A stretch of DNA of 64,000 nt from Lineus longissimus (Eukaryota > Nemertea > Pilidiophora > Heteronemertea > Lineidae): the NCBI RefSeq assembly GCF_910592395.1, contig NC_088317.1, forward strand, positions 10,852,001-10,916,000. The letters run 5' to 3'. Below the pieces are notes generated by a model. That model made no database searches. It saw nothing but the letters and a program-made list of their open reading frames with translations, and was not told the origin of the DNA. Shown piece after piece: positions 1 through 10,611 of this stretch. A program made the translations under genes and the position numbers. Numbering within the stretch: position 1 is the first letter of the stretch; each line of letters starts with the position of its first letter.

Positions 1-1340
1 ATACTCATTGTCATAGCCTCGTTTACAAGTACGAAGTATTTTCCCGCGAATATTCAAAACTGCTTGGCTCCTTGCCAGTTAGATAACATGTGACTATACA
101 CAAAATAGAAAACTTTGATGGAAATTGTAAATCATTTTTTTATCTATCAGGGGAAACAAGCTGATGATGATCAAATAAATCATTCATGAGAAATCGTTTT
201 GTTGCTGAAGCTTGCATGACGAAGTTAATGCTAAACCTTTTCTTGTGCTCTACTGCGCCACCGTAGTTTTCTATTTAGACCAGCGATGACGTCATTTCTG
301 GTGATTCCCTACGTTGTCCAATGAGCGCTTTTTAAAATGTGCCATTTGGTATTGTACAGTATGCAATGTATTTTTTCAGCGCTGCCAGTTGCCGAACAGA
401 ATGCCGTAGCTCCCTCAATTTCCAATCAATTTTTATGGGAGTGACATTATTGTATTGCTTAGAATGTCTACTTTTTACTCATGAAAGAATCGTAGAACTA
501 AAACTTAATAGACGAACAGAATCATGCCGATTCACTGTACATACTGTGGGAATTCTCCACTTCAAAATACATCGGCGATGTCATCGCGAACAGAGCATGC
601 ACTTCCGGATATCGTTTTCACAGAAATGTGGCCAAATTTTCAAGAACTAATTTCTGAAAGTAGTCCCTAAAGACCTTATGACTACCACTGAAACGAACTG
701 GTGATAATATCGCCTACCAGACTACTTTTTAAGCAGAAAATTGGGTACTTGAGTGTCATTGAGCTCCAAGCCTAAACAACATGCCGCCATTTTGTCTCCG
801 CTTCGGTATTTCGTACGCCGCTTATAATGCACCTTCTCAATTAAAACCAACATAATAAGGCCTTACATCGTTGATTGAATAGGAACACCACACAAAACAC
901 AATAAAGTGGGGGTACAATCGATTACGAAGCTGAAGTGAACATGATTTATTCCTGGAGCTACTGCTTTTGTTGTGTAGCTGCCATGTTTTGAGAACTGGC
1001 AAATAGGAGACTTCATTGATGGCTGACGTCATCGGGCGGGAATTTGAATCGGCAGAAATAATTAAAAGGCAGGTAGCGCCCTCTCCTGTTAAAATTTTGA
1101 ACTTTTTCTCAATAAAATAGATTTTCAAGAATTTTATCTTAATATTAGAGCATATTTCGACTAATTCTGCTGCTCCTAGGCCGATATAGGCCAGTTTCCT
1201 TCATGCACTCTCGCTCGCAGGAAGTAGGTCGAATGGCGACAAATCTTGTTTTGAAAGTAGAGTTTGACCAGAAGTATCCAGAAATGCAAAATTGAAGTCT
1301 CTAGGTCTTACGGTTACAAAATGTGCACCATGGGTTTAAC

Positions 1341-1374
<34 letters not shown>

Positions 1375-1447
1375 ATGGATGGACAGACGGACGCCACTGA
1401 TCAACTTATTTGACAAGCTCGGCTGACTTAGTCAGCTGAGCTAAAAA
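1..1447 (+). mobile_element. Family I non-autonomous element, 5' end outside window
   Basis: Nearly colinear with 13062-14460 (an almost identical sequence, judged by eye), so this is a second copy of the same element with its 5' part cut off by the window start. It ends in a (TGGA)n microsatellite near 1339-1384 and a terminal hairpin at 1416-1442 whose right arm is GTCAGCTGAGCT, followed by a run of A. Two open frames here (339-650 plus, 841-1128 minus) recur in the other copy, but they have no recognisable domain and I do not treat them as genes. Confidence 0.8.
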
Positions 1448-1849
1448 TATTTTAATCTTAATTTTTTTTATATGAAATTTCTGAGATGTTTTTTTTTTGT
1501 GGCCTAAATTGGCAAAAAAGGGGTTAAAAGTTCATATAAAAGCACCAGTCGATCCAATAAACCCCTAAAAATGGGTCCAAGCAATTAACTCTTATTGATA
1601 AACAACACAATTATGGTTCTATTCCACTTTATTCAGCCACACGACAAGTGTTTATGGCATTATTAGATTTTTCTAAATTTTCAACTGTTGCGGCAAGCAA
1701 GGGGTTAATTCACATAGTTGTACATCTTTAAGATTCATTCAACCTATTTTTTCAAAAAGTAGACATCCATGCCTTTCATTTAAGACCGGTCCCACTTTGT
1801 TCTACCTCTACGAGGGGTAGGTCGCTTTTTTTCCACCGGTGGCCGCAGC
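1448..1849. other. Intronic or flanking DNA, nothing recognised
   Basis: AT-rich sequence between the family I element and the first recognisable gypsy codons. The right part may be eroded gypsy reverse transcriptase, but I cannot support that from visible motifs. Confidence 0.5.
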
Positions 1850-2690
1850 ACTAATTTGGTCGATTCTGTTTTTGTATGCTACCATTTGGTATTTCATCCT
1901 GACCTGAATATTTCCAGAAATGCATGCAGAGACTACTCGGAGGGCTAGACGGTGTTGTCTATGAGATGGATGACATTCTAGTTTTTGAAGAGGATCAAAA
2001 GCAACATGATAAACGGTTGATGGACGTTTTGCGCAGGTTAGAAATAGCTTGGGTAACCCTCAACACTGAGAAGTGTGTGTTCTCAGTTCGTTCTGTAAAA
2101 TTTGTAGGCCATATTGTCGGTGAAAATGGCATCAGCGCTGATCCAACGAAGGTGAAAGCGATTGTTGAAATGAACAAACCAACTAACGTAACCAAACTGC
2201 GTAGAATCTTGGGCATGGTCAACCAACTGAGTAAATTCGCGCTAGACTTAACAGAGATTACTAAGTCTCTCAGAAACCTTCTTGCAAAGAAAACTACGTG
2301 GAATTGGTCAGATGCGCAAGAAAATGCATTTGCAAAAGTGAAATCGCTTCTTAGTTCTACTCCTGTGCTAGCTCTACAGTCCGCGTGCAGAAACTGTACT
2401 ATCATCAGACTCATCATCATATGGCTTAGGCGCAATCCTTGCTCAAAAGCAACCTGATGGGCATTGGCGACCCGTTGCTTATGCACCACGTGCTATGTCA
2501 GAAACAGAACAAAGATATGCGCAAATCGAAAAAGAAGCACTAGCCATAACGTGGGCATGTGAGAGATTCAATTATTATATCCTAGGACTTCAGTTCCATA
2601 TCGAGACTGATCACAAACCTTTGGTACCATTGCTTGGAACCAAGAACTTGGAGGATTTACTCCCCAGAGTTCAGCGTTCCCAACTCTGAC
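1850..2690 (+). pseudogene. Ty3/gypsy reverse transcriptase and RNase H remnant
   Basis: Part of a Ty3/gypsy LTR retrotransposon polyprotein. Visible are the RT block LPFGISS near 1877, an in-frame TGA just after it, PEYFQK, the active-site box YEMDDILV (1956 onward), the downstream RT connection with GHIVGENG, then RNase H with TETEQRYAQIEKEALAITW-type sequence from about 2500 and TDHKPLVPLLG. RT N-terminal motifs, protease and gag are missing. The frame breaks near 2440-2490 between RT and RNase H. After PRVQRS an internal deletion joins RNase H directly to DALSRAP near 2705. A dead copy. Confidence 0.9.
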
Positions 2691-2691
2691 T

Positions 2692-3722
2692 AATGAGGTA
2701 GCTGCAGATGCTCTCTCGCGTGCACCTGTGGAATCGTCTTCACAGGCAAGTAATCGTCTTCACAGGCAAGTGAACACATACTGCGGGATGAAACTGCGGC
2801 ATATGTAAATGCAGTGTACCAGGGTATACCAGCTTCCCCATCGCGACTCCAACAAATTCAAAGGTGTCAATCAAATGATCCAGTGTGCCAGGTTATTAGA
2901 CAATACATCAAGAATGAATGGACAGAGCGGGCAAAAGTTGGTTCTATCACAAAACCGTACTGGTGTGCAAGAGGAGAACAGAACATTGTTGATGGGCTAT
3001 TGTTGAAAGGAAGCAGGTTGGTTATAACTCGAGAAATGCAGGATGAAATGTTACAGAGAACCCACGAGGGCCACCTCGGCATGTCCAAATATCGAGCACG
3101 CACAAAAACCTCTATTTGGTGGCCAGGACAAGTACCGAAGTTAACGATCTTGTGAAAAACTGTGACACTTGCATCAAACATCAGAAAGATTGTGCAGAAC
3201 CGCTAATTCCTAGTGAATTCCCACAACGTCCGTGGCAGAAGATTGCTAACGGATCATCTTATCTTGCATTGGTGGACTATCATTCTCGTTATGTGGAGCT
3301 AGCGAAGCTAAATACTTTAACATCCGCAGCCGTCATTCGCTCTATGAAGTCTATCTTTGCACATCATGTAGTGCCAGAGACTGTCATGTCAGATAACGGG
3401 CCGCAATACGACTCAGAAACATTCTGAGAATTCGCCCTTGATTATGACTTTGCTCACGTGACTAGTAGTCCACACTACCCCCAGTCAAACGGAGCCATAG
3501 AAAAGGCCGTACAATCTGTGAAGAAACTGTTGAAATGTAATGATGATCCACACAAACTGTTCAATTCATCATTTTATTGTTCTTTCACAGTATTATTACG
3601 CCAACCCGATTCGCAAGGCAGCTTGTACCAACTGGCTCTGCATTGACTATCCCCATTCCAAGCCGAAGAACAGTGTGACAAGTTTCTCATTTTACCTTCC
3701 AATCACAGTCAAAATCTTCTAA
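2692..3722 (+). pseudogene. Ty3/gypsy integrase remnant
   Basis: Continues the same gypsy element. The H2C2 zinc-binding region is readable: THEGHLGMSKYR with WWPG (about 3058-3130), then CDTCIKHQKD after a frame change. The catalytic core follows: LALVDYHSRYVE (first Asp, about 3268), MSDNGPQYDS (second Asp, about 3390) and [16 protein letters not shown] (Glu, about 3467), the DDE set of retroviral-type integrases. It is broken by a short deletion before GSSYLALVD, an in-frame TGA at 3425-3427, and a decayed C-terminus. No chromodomain is visible. Confidence 0.9.
2732..2771 (+). repeat. 20-bp perfect tandem duplication inside gypsy
   Basis: AATCGTCTTCACAGGCAAGT occurs twice back to back (2732-2751, 2752-2771) just after the DALSRAP codons. 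It looks like a slippage event in the decaying element. Confidence 0.9.
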
Positions 3723-3769
3723 AACAACCGGCAATGAGGACAAACTAATAATCTCAAACCAATCACAAG

Positions 3770-4661
3770 AATGTAATCAACACATACGACCTCATCTGAA
3801 GAGCAGATGATTAAGTTTTAGCATTGATTCAAGGTGATTTATTTCCTTCTTCGTCTCGCTTCAAATTCTTAAAATGGCTGTCTTCCATACTTGTAGTATG
3901 CAGATCTAGTGGCGCAGTACAACACTGCGAATCTGGGATACCCCGATGGATTGCCTCGAACCGCGAAATTCAAAACTGCTGGCACTGTGCCAACTGACAT
4001 TTTTGCACAATACCGCCACCTAGTGATATGAAACGAAATTAATCTATTTAATATCGAAACCTCTATATCAGGCCAACCTCTAGAACTTCATTTCAAACTT
4101 CAATCTGCTGGAATAAAGAAAATGGGCTTTTTTAACTTTCACCTACTTATACCTGAATAGTAGGTCACACTGACCTACATCTGTGTCAACATGTAGAGAT
4201 GCCCAATAGGTGTCTACATATCAAATTTAGAGAGTCTATGACCAATAGCAAAAAAACGTGCCATGATCAAAGAAATTTTAGAGTTCGACCTCTGTGACCT
4301 TGAAATGAAGGTCAAATCAAAAACCCGTGTGATATGTGATGTACCTTTATTAGATACACCCACCATAAAATTTTCATCGCTCTAGCTTTAACCATAAGCT
4401 TCAAAATGACAAAAATAGGTTTTCAAAGAGCACCCCCTATATATGGCAGACCAGCAGTCAAATTGCGCTGATTTTCATTCTGAAGGAAGGTCTTGCCTAG
4501 GGGTACCCACACACCAAGCATGAACTTTCTGGGTCAAGCGGTTAAGAAACGTGCCACGATTTTGTCAAAAGTTAACGACGGACGACGACGACGACAACGA
4601 CGACGACGGACGCCAGACGCCGCGGTATCGTATTAGCTCACCTGACAGGTGAGCTAAAAAG
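3770..4661 (+). mobile_element. Family II element nested in the gypsy 3' region
   Basis: Holds one family II monomer (core GACCTCTGTGACCTTGAAAT from 4287, then AGGTCAAATC), a (GAC)n tract at about 4576-4612 and a terminal hairpin at 4635-4655 with arms AGCTCACCTG and CAGGTGAGCT followed by A5. Gypsy-like sequence resumes afterwards and leads to the polypurine tract and LTR at 4834, so this element was inserted into the gypsy copy. The 5' boundary is approximate: the usual GGCC palindrome is not visible, although a CATCTG/CAGATG hairpin lies near 3796-3812. Confidence 0.65.
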
Positions 4662-4833
4662 AGTTATTACTAAAGTGCTCTTTTCGGGATACATTCTCAA
4701 GAGTAATGGTAATTTTTGAGTTAAAGTTCTAGTTAAAGACTTTCATAATGTTTCGTGTTCAGTATTCATAGTTTTAGGTTTCTTCAGTGTTGGAACTATT
4801 GTTCAACAGTTCAGAACTGAGGACGAAGGGAGA

Positions 4834-4940
4834 TGTAGTAATATTGCCAGTGTCGCCATCTATCATAAGCTTGTAGAACCAGACAGGTTCGTCTCTGTAC
4901 AAATGGCTGAATAAACCCGATTTGATGTTCTCATGTTACA
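4834..4940 (+). repeat. Probable 3' LTR of the gypsy element
   Basis: A purine-rich tract GAGGACGAAGGGAGA directly precedes TGTAGTAATA, the usual primer/LTR junction. The segment ends in TGTTACA (TG...CA ends, TGTAGTA versus inverted TGTAACA) and contains a polyadenylation signal AATAAA near 4911. It is short for an LTR (about 107 bp), and no 5' LTR is visible in the window, so the right boundary is tentative. Confidence 0.5.
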
Positions 4941-5989
4941 CACTCGTTTACCCTCGTTATTCGCCCTCATCCTAACAAAACGAGACAATACCACCAATGA
5001 ATATTCATAGGTTGGAGGGCCCAGGCCTATCAATTAGACGAGTGCATGTTATTAACTCTCAAGTACATATTTGGAGAGGTATTGAAAAAATATTTGCTGT
5101 GGCAAGTCTACAGATATAAAGAAATTATTTGATGAAAATATTAATTTCGAATTTTGCTAATTTGGTAATAGGATTTGAGATTTTTCTGCCAGTTGGCTGA
5201 AAAGAGTGGAACTATCAATGTCTGTCCAATTTGTCGATTATCAAAAAATTTCCGTGATCAACTACCAGTTTACTTTTCACCATTTACTTGCCCGACTGAC
5301 CAGAATATCAAAATTTCAGATTCACAACCCCCACGCAGTATTTGATGCGTCACGGTCAAACATTGACAATTGAACTGCTAAAAGGCTTAAAAAATCAATG
5401 GAGGTCTTGCCTCAAACAGGCACGTTTTTATTCAGCAAGGTTGGATTTTGGGCTCGATCGATGTCAGATTTTCATTCAAGTTTGATCACGAAGAGCACAC
5501 ATTCTGCAGTCTCATCAACACGAGCACAAAGATTAGCTGTACTAACTTGACTGCCCTGGCAGTATCATCAGCGGATTTAGACTGCATAGTTTTGAATTCA
5601 AATGATCCAAAACGCAGGTGACACTTACCTCAAATTTAAGCATGGACTCCTATAGCAAAAAACACAAGAATATCTGAAAGAGACAGAATATTTCAATGTC
5701 CCAATCCAGATGTTACGTGTATGGAACTTGAACAAAAATAATATTATCAGTATTTTTGTTTACGCCTTTATTTTACTTACTTCCGAACTTCGAAATACGA
5801 AATAGTTCTTTATTATAATACCCGAGTCCACCGACTATGATTGTTTCAATGTTTGTTGACTGACGGCGCATGCGTAGTATCAATAGTAATAGTAATGTAT
5901 TCCATGTATTCACTATCTGTTGCTGATACGACAATGCACGACCTCAAAACTGCTAATTGCGGCAATTTTCATACCAATTTATATGCTTC
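4941..5989. other. Unassigned AT-rich DNA
   Basis: No coding region, terminal hairpin or tandem repeat recognised. The right end grades into family I-like sequence (a TGACGTCATC...GGCGG block near 6100), so some of it may be an old 5' part of that element. Confidence 0.4.
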
Positions 5990-6489
5990 TAGAGAAGAAT
6001 AATGTTTAAAACATACTTACGTGGTATTCTTTGTATAAATTTTGTGGTGTTCGTTCAAGTAATGACCATTGAATTTTCGAAGTGGAGACTCACTGGTGAG
6101 TGACGTCATCAGGCGGCAATTTAAATCGGTGAAAAAATTTTGAAGACAGATAGCGCGCCCTAGTGAGAATAATTTGAACTTTTTTATAGGAAATTGATTA
6201 AGAAAAAATCATCTGTACTGTACTGCACACTTCAAAAACATCTGTTGCTCCTTGCCCGAGATGAGCTAGAATTGTTCAGGGGCCCTCGGTCGCAGAAAGT
6301 AGGTCAAATCACAAAAAAAAATTGTGACAGGTAGCCTTCGGGTTATATTTAATTTACATGCTGAATTGAGGTTGATAAGGCTTACGGTTACGGACAGTGC
6401 CCTGTGGACAGATGAACGGACGGATGGACAGACAGACACCACTTGAATAGCTATTCCACTAGCTCGCTGTCGTTGTCAGCTGAGCAAAA
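5990..6489 (+). mobile_element. Family I element, diverged 3' part
   Basis: Matches 1010-1447 in order: GTGACGTCATC with a GGCGG box, a purine-rich tract, GGACGGATGGACAGACAGAC, then a decayed terminal hairpin ending GTCAGCTGAGC and a run of A at 6481-6489. It is more diverged than the other copies, hence older. Family IV starts directly after its A run. Confidence 0.7.
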
Positions 6490-7836
6490 AAATAGCATAG
6501 TGGAGTGGCTGGTTTGCATATGGAAATTAAAATTGTGGAAACCTATTTTGAGGATGTGAGCGTGGCGGCCATATTGAATTTCGAATCGCGCTGATTTTCG
6601 AAAGAAACCTTCTTCTTACAAAACTGCATTAGGCCTACACCCACTAAAAATTGATTCCATCCTCCAAGCCGTTCTCCTAAAAATTGACAGAAACCGATTT
6701 CAAGCACGTTGCCCTGGTGACCAAATTGAGAATCAGAACAAGCCAATTTTCAAAAGAAACCTTCCTCCAGTCACCCCCAACGTAAATACCAAAAATGAAT
6801 TTGATCGGACAAACGGTTCTCCTCGAAATTGACGGAAACCGACTTCAAGCACGCCGCCCTAGTGGCCATATTGATAATCAGAACAAGCCCATTTTCGAAA
6901 GGTACCTCGCTCTAGTCACCCTCAACGTACATACAAAAAATGAATTTAATCAGACGAACGGTTCTCCTTAAAACTGACGGCAACCGATTTCAAGAACGCC
7001 GCCCTGGTAACCATATTGAGAATCAGAACGAGCCGGTTTTCGAAAGGAACCTTCCTCTAGTCACCCCCAACGTACATACCAATGAAAAGGCCAGGGCCAT
7101 TGTGCTCACCTCATGTGGAGGAAAGATGGATAAAGAGCATGGTATTGTGTCATGTAGTGTTAGGTTTGATGTAGGTCCAAGCAATTACATTTTCCCCAAA
7201 ATGGCCAATTTACAGTACATTCGACCTCTGTGACCTTGAAAAGTAGGTCAAATCAAAGAAGACCCGGGTGACACATTGAATGGTTGTTAGAATTAGATGT
7301 ACCTATGATATAAAATTGGTGCCAATCGGGCAAGTCATTACTAGGAATAATGGCATTTTGAAGAATTTAGGATTTGGCCCCCTCCCTGGAGGCCAAACGG
7401 CACATCAGATCGCACCAAACTTCGGTACCTAAGATCACCTGACCAAGGGGTACATGTGTACTTAATTTGTGATCAATAGTCATTGCAGTTAAGAAACGTG
7501 CCATAGTTACGGCCTGACAGCGAATTTATGCCATTTGACCTCTGTGACCTTGACAAGAAGGTCAAATTAAAAACCTGTGTGACATATACTGTATGGTGGT
7601 TAGATGTACCCATGATATCAAATTGGTGGCAATCGGGCAAGAAGTTAAGGAATAATCACATTTTTAAGGTTTTTGGATTTTGCTCCCTGGTGGTCAAGTG
7701 GTGAATCATATTGGACCAAACTTCGGTCCCTGAGATCACCTGACTAAGGGGTAAATGTGTACCAAATTTGGTATCAATAGTCATTGCAGTTTAGAAACGT
7801 GCCATCATTACATCCTAACGGCCAATTTACACCATT

Positions 7837-7865
7837 TGACCTCTGTGACCTTGAAAAGAAGGTCA
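7837..7865 (+). promoter_or_regulatory. Conserved core with three AGGTCA-type half-sites (DR3 plus ER8)
   Basis: Reads TGACCT, 3 bases, TGACCT, 8 bases, AGGTCA. In nuclear-receptor terms this is a direct repeat with spacer 3 overlapping an everted repeat with spacer 8, and TGACCTTGA is the inverse of TCAAGGTCA, the extended monomer site of NR5A/ERR-type receptors. The same block, with the same spacing, is the best conserved part of nearly every family II monomer. Binding is inference only. Confidence 0.35.
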
Positions 7866-8110
7866 AATCAAAAACCCGGAGGATATATGATGCACCTTTG
7901 CTAGAAGTACCTACCATATTTTTTTCAAAATTTCCCGACTACTATTCAGGGCGATATTGCATATTTTCACTTTTAACGTTTGGCCCACTGGTGGCCAAAC
8001 CATGAAACGAATCGGACCGAAACTTGGTCTCCAAGGTGTCATTACATAAGGGTACATGTGTACCAAGTTTCAACTCAATAGCTCTAACAGTTACGAAACG
8101 TGCCCTGCTA

Positions 8111-8130
8111 ACGGACGACGGACGACGACG

Positions 8131-8172
<42 letters not shown>

Positions 8173-8204
8173 AACGACGACGACGACGACGGACGACGGA
8201 CGCC
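8111..8204 (+). repeat. (GAC)n microsatellite inside family II
   Basis: Mostly uninterrupted GAC triplets, with GGAC variants at both ends, placed just before the terminal hairpin. The equivalent tract at 10559-10622 is shorter, so length varies between otherwise near-identical copies. Open frames coding runs of Asp, Arg or Thr here are artefacts. Confidence 0.95.
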
Positions 8205-9061
8205 ACGGTATGGGATAAGCTCACCTCTGCTAAGAGGTGGGCAAAAAATGAATTCGATCGGACGAACGATTCTCCTCGAAATTGATGGAAACCGATTTCA
8301 AGCACGCCAACCTAGTGGCCATATTGATAATCGAACCGAGCCCGTTTTCGAAAGGAATCTTGCTCCAGTCACCTCCAACTTACATACCAAAAATGAATTT
8401 AATCGGACGAACAGTTCTCCTCGAAATTGACGGAAATCGATTTTAAGCACGTCGCCCTGGTGACCATATTGAGAATCAGAACGAGCCGGTTTTCGAAAGG
8501 AACCTTTCTCTAGTCACCCCCAACCTAAATACCAAAAATTAATTTCATCAGACGAATGGCTCTCCTCGAAATTGACGGAAACCGATTTCAAGCACGACGC
8601 CCTGGTGACCATATTGCGAATCAGAACGAGCTGGTTTTCGACAGGAACCTTCCTCTAGTCACCCCCAACGTACATAAAAAAAATTAATTTGATCGGACGA
8701 ACGGTTCTCCTCGAAATCGACAGAAACCAATTTCAAACACGCCGCCCTGGTGGCCATATTGCTAATCAGAACAAGCCCGTTTCGAAAGGAACCTTCTTCT
8801 AGTCACCCCCAATGTACATACCAAAAATTGAATTGATTGTCAAAGCCGTTCTCCTAGAAATCGACGGAAACCAAGTAGCAGACCCCCGCCCGCCCACCTG
8901 GACGGACGGCGCACGTGACGACAATACCCCTCAAGCCCATTTAGGCTGAGGGGTAAAAAACAGATCACCTGTTGTCTCACCTTGAACGAGGCCACCAGCC
9001 CTATCAGCAAAGTTCCAATATTTCCGAATTGTACTAACTATAAGCAACTGTCGATACTAAC

Positions 9062-9192
9062 GTTTTGATTGTCGCTGCATCGGGCCTCGGGTCACTCTTC
9101 ATTCCCAGGTAACACAGTAATGCTTTTTGGTCAATCTTCTCCAATATCACTTTCCCCACTGCTATGAGCTCCTTCAATTTTTTCTTTCGCTC
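9062..9192 (-). CDS. TPP2: TPP2 exon k (last exon in window)
   Basis: Encodes [10 protein letters not shown] through [13 protein letters not shown], the best conserved C-terminal segment of TPP2; human has [13 protein letters not shown] at the same place. Acceptor TTCCAG, donor GTTAGT; 43 codons plus two bases (phase 2 intron follows). Preceded by a 24.5 kb intron. The downstream exons, about 140 residues in human, should lie below position 1. Confidence 0.95.
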
Positions 9193-10567
9193 CTGGAAGA
9201 AAAGGAGATCAACACACCGATCAGAGGACAAAGCTTTTCAATGATTTATATTTTCTTTTTGCATGCTTTAAAAATTACATATTCTACAACTGATCTGCAC
9301 GACTCCGAACAAGAACTGAAAAGGCCAGCGGCCATTGTGCTCGTATAGATATTTGAGTGGTTAAGAATTCATGCTGGTTAGGAAATGTACTATAGTACAT
9401 GGCAAGATGCAAATTTCATGCCATATAACCTCTGTGACCTTGAAAAGTTGGTCAAATCAAAAACCCGCAAGATATGTGACGTATCCTTGTTAGGAGTACA
9501 TGTGCCTATCATAAAAATATTATTGTTAATGAAATGGCCAGGGCCATTGTGCTCACCTCATGTGGTGGAAAGATGGATAAAGAGCATGGTATTGTGTCAT
9601 GTAGTGTTAGGTTTGATGTAGGTCCAAGCAATTACAATTTCCCCAAAATGGCCAATTCACAGTACATTCGACCTCTGTGACCTTGAAAAGTAGGTCATAT
9701 CAAAGAAGACCCGGGTGACACATTGAATGGTTGTTAGAATTAGATGTACCTATGATATAAAATTGGTGCCAATCGGGCAAGTCATTACTAGGAATAATGG
9801 CATTTTGAAGAATTTAGGATTTGGCCCCCTCCCTGGAGGCCAAGCGGCAAATCAGATCGCACCAAACTTCGGTACCTGAGATCACCTGACCAAGGGGTAC
9901 ATGTGTACTTAATTTGTGATCAATAGTCATTGCAGTTAAGAAACGTGCCATAGTTACGGCCTGCCTGCGAATTTACGCCATTTGACCTCTGTGACCTTGA
10001 CAAGAAGGTCAAATTAAAAACCTGTGTGACATATACTGAATGGTGGTTAGATGTACCCATGATATCAAATTGGTGGCAATCGGGCAAGAAGTTAAGGAAT
10101 AATCACATTTTTAAGGTTTTTGGATTTTGCCCCCTGGTGGTCAAGTGGTGAATCATACTGGACCAAACTTCGGTCCCTGAGATCACCTGACTAAGGGGTA
10201 AATGTGTACCAAATTTGGTATCAATAGTCATTGCAGTTTAGAAACGTGCCATCGTTACATCCTAACGGCCAATTTACACCATTTGACCTCTGTGACCTTG
10301 AAAAGGAGGTCAAATCAAAAACCCGGAGGATATATGATGCACCTTTGCTAGAAGTACCTACCATATTTTTTTCAAAATTTCCCGACTACTATTAAAGGAG
10401 ATATTGCATATTTTCACTTTTAACGTTTGGCCCCCTGGTGGCCAAACCATGAAACGAATCGGACCGAAACTTGGTCTCCAAGGTGTCATTACATAAGGGT
10501 ACATGTGTACCAAGTTTCAACTCAATAGCTCTAACAGTTACGAAACGTGCCCTGCTAACGGACGACG

Positions 10568-10611
<44 letters not shown>

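Larger units (their letters stand above)
7083..8245 (+). mobile_element. Family II element, nested in the family IV array
   Basis: Nearly identical to 9530-10665. The 5' end TGAAAAGGCCAGGGCCA carries the terminal palindrome, followed by GTGCTCACCTC. Three monomers of about 300-315 bp follow (cores at about 7212, 7537, 7837), then a (GAC)n tract and a hairpin at 8218-8243 (left arm AGCTCACCTCT; right arm mutated to AGAGGTGGGC). The flanks are two halves of one 145-bp unit, so insertion was into the A run of ACCAAAAATGAATT. Confidence 0.85.
6490..8957 (+). mobile_element. Family IV element: 145-bp tandem array, split by a family II insertion
   Basis: Starts with TTTGCATATGGAAATTAAAA and continues as tandem units of about 145 bp (unit phases near 6793 and 6938, then 8247, 8393, 8537), each with GAATTTGATCGGACGAACGG and CCGATTTCAAGCACG. 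The array is interrupted by 7083-8245 and resumes in the expected phase. It ends with GGACGGACGGC, then a hairpin at 8936-8954 (arms about ACCCCTC and GAGGGGT) and an A run. The last unit is diverged. The short open frames in the units are by-products of the repeat. Confidence 0.8.

Noticed and set aside
339-1128. Possible small proteins in family I (339-650 plus, 841-1128 minus, repeated at 13346-13573 and 13861-14151)
   Set aside because: Present in two copies only because the element is duplicated; no start context, no domain, and not kept in the diverged copies.
8056-8430. Open frames coding long Asp, Arg or Thr runs over the (GAC)n tract (also 10392-10670)
   Set aside because: They are translations of the microsatellite inside family II; frame and content change with repeat length and no domain is present.
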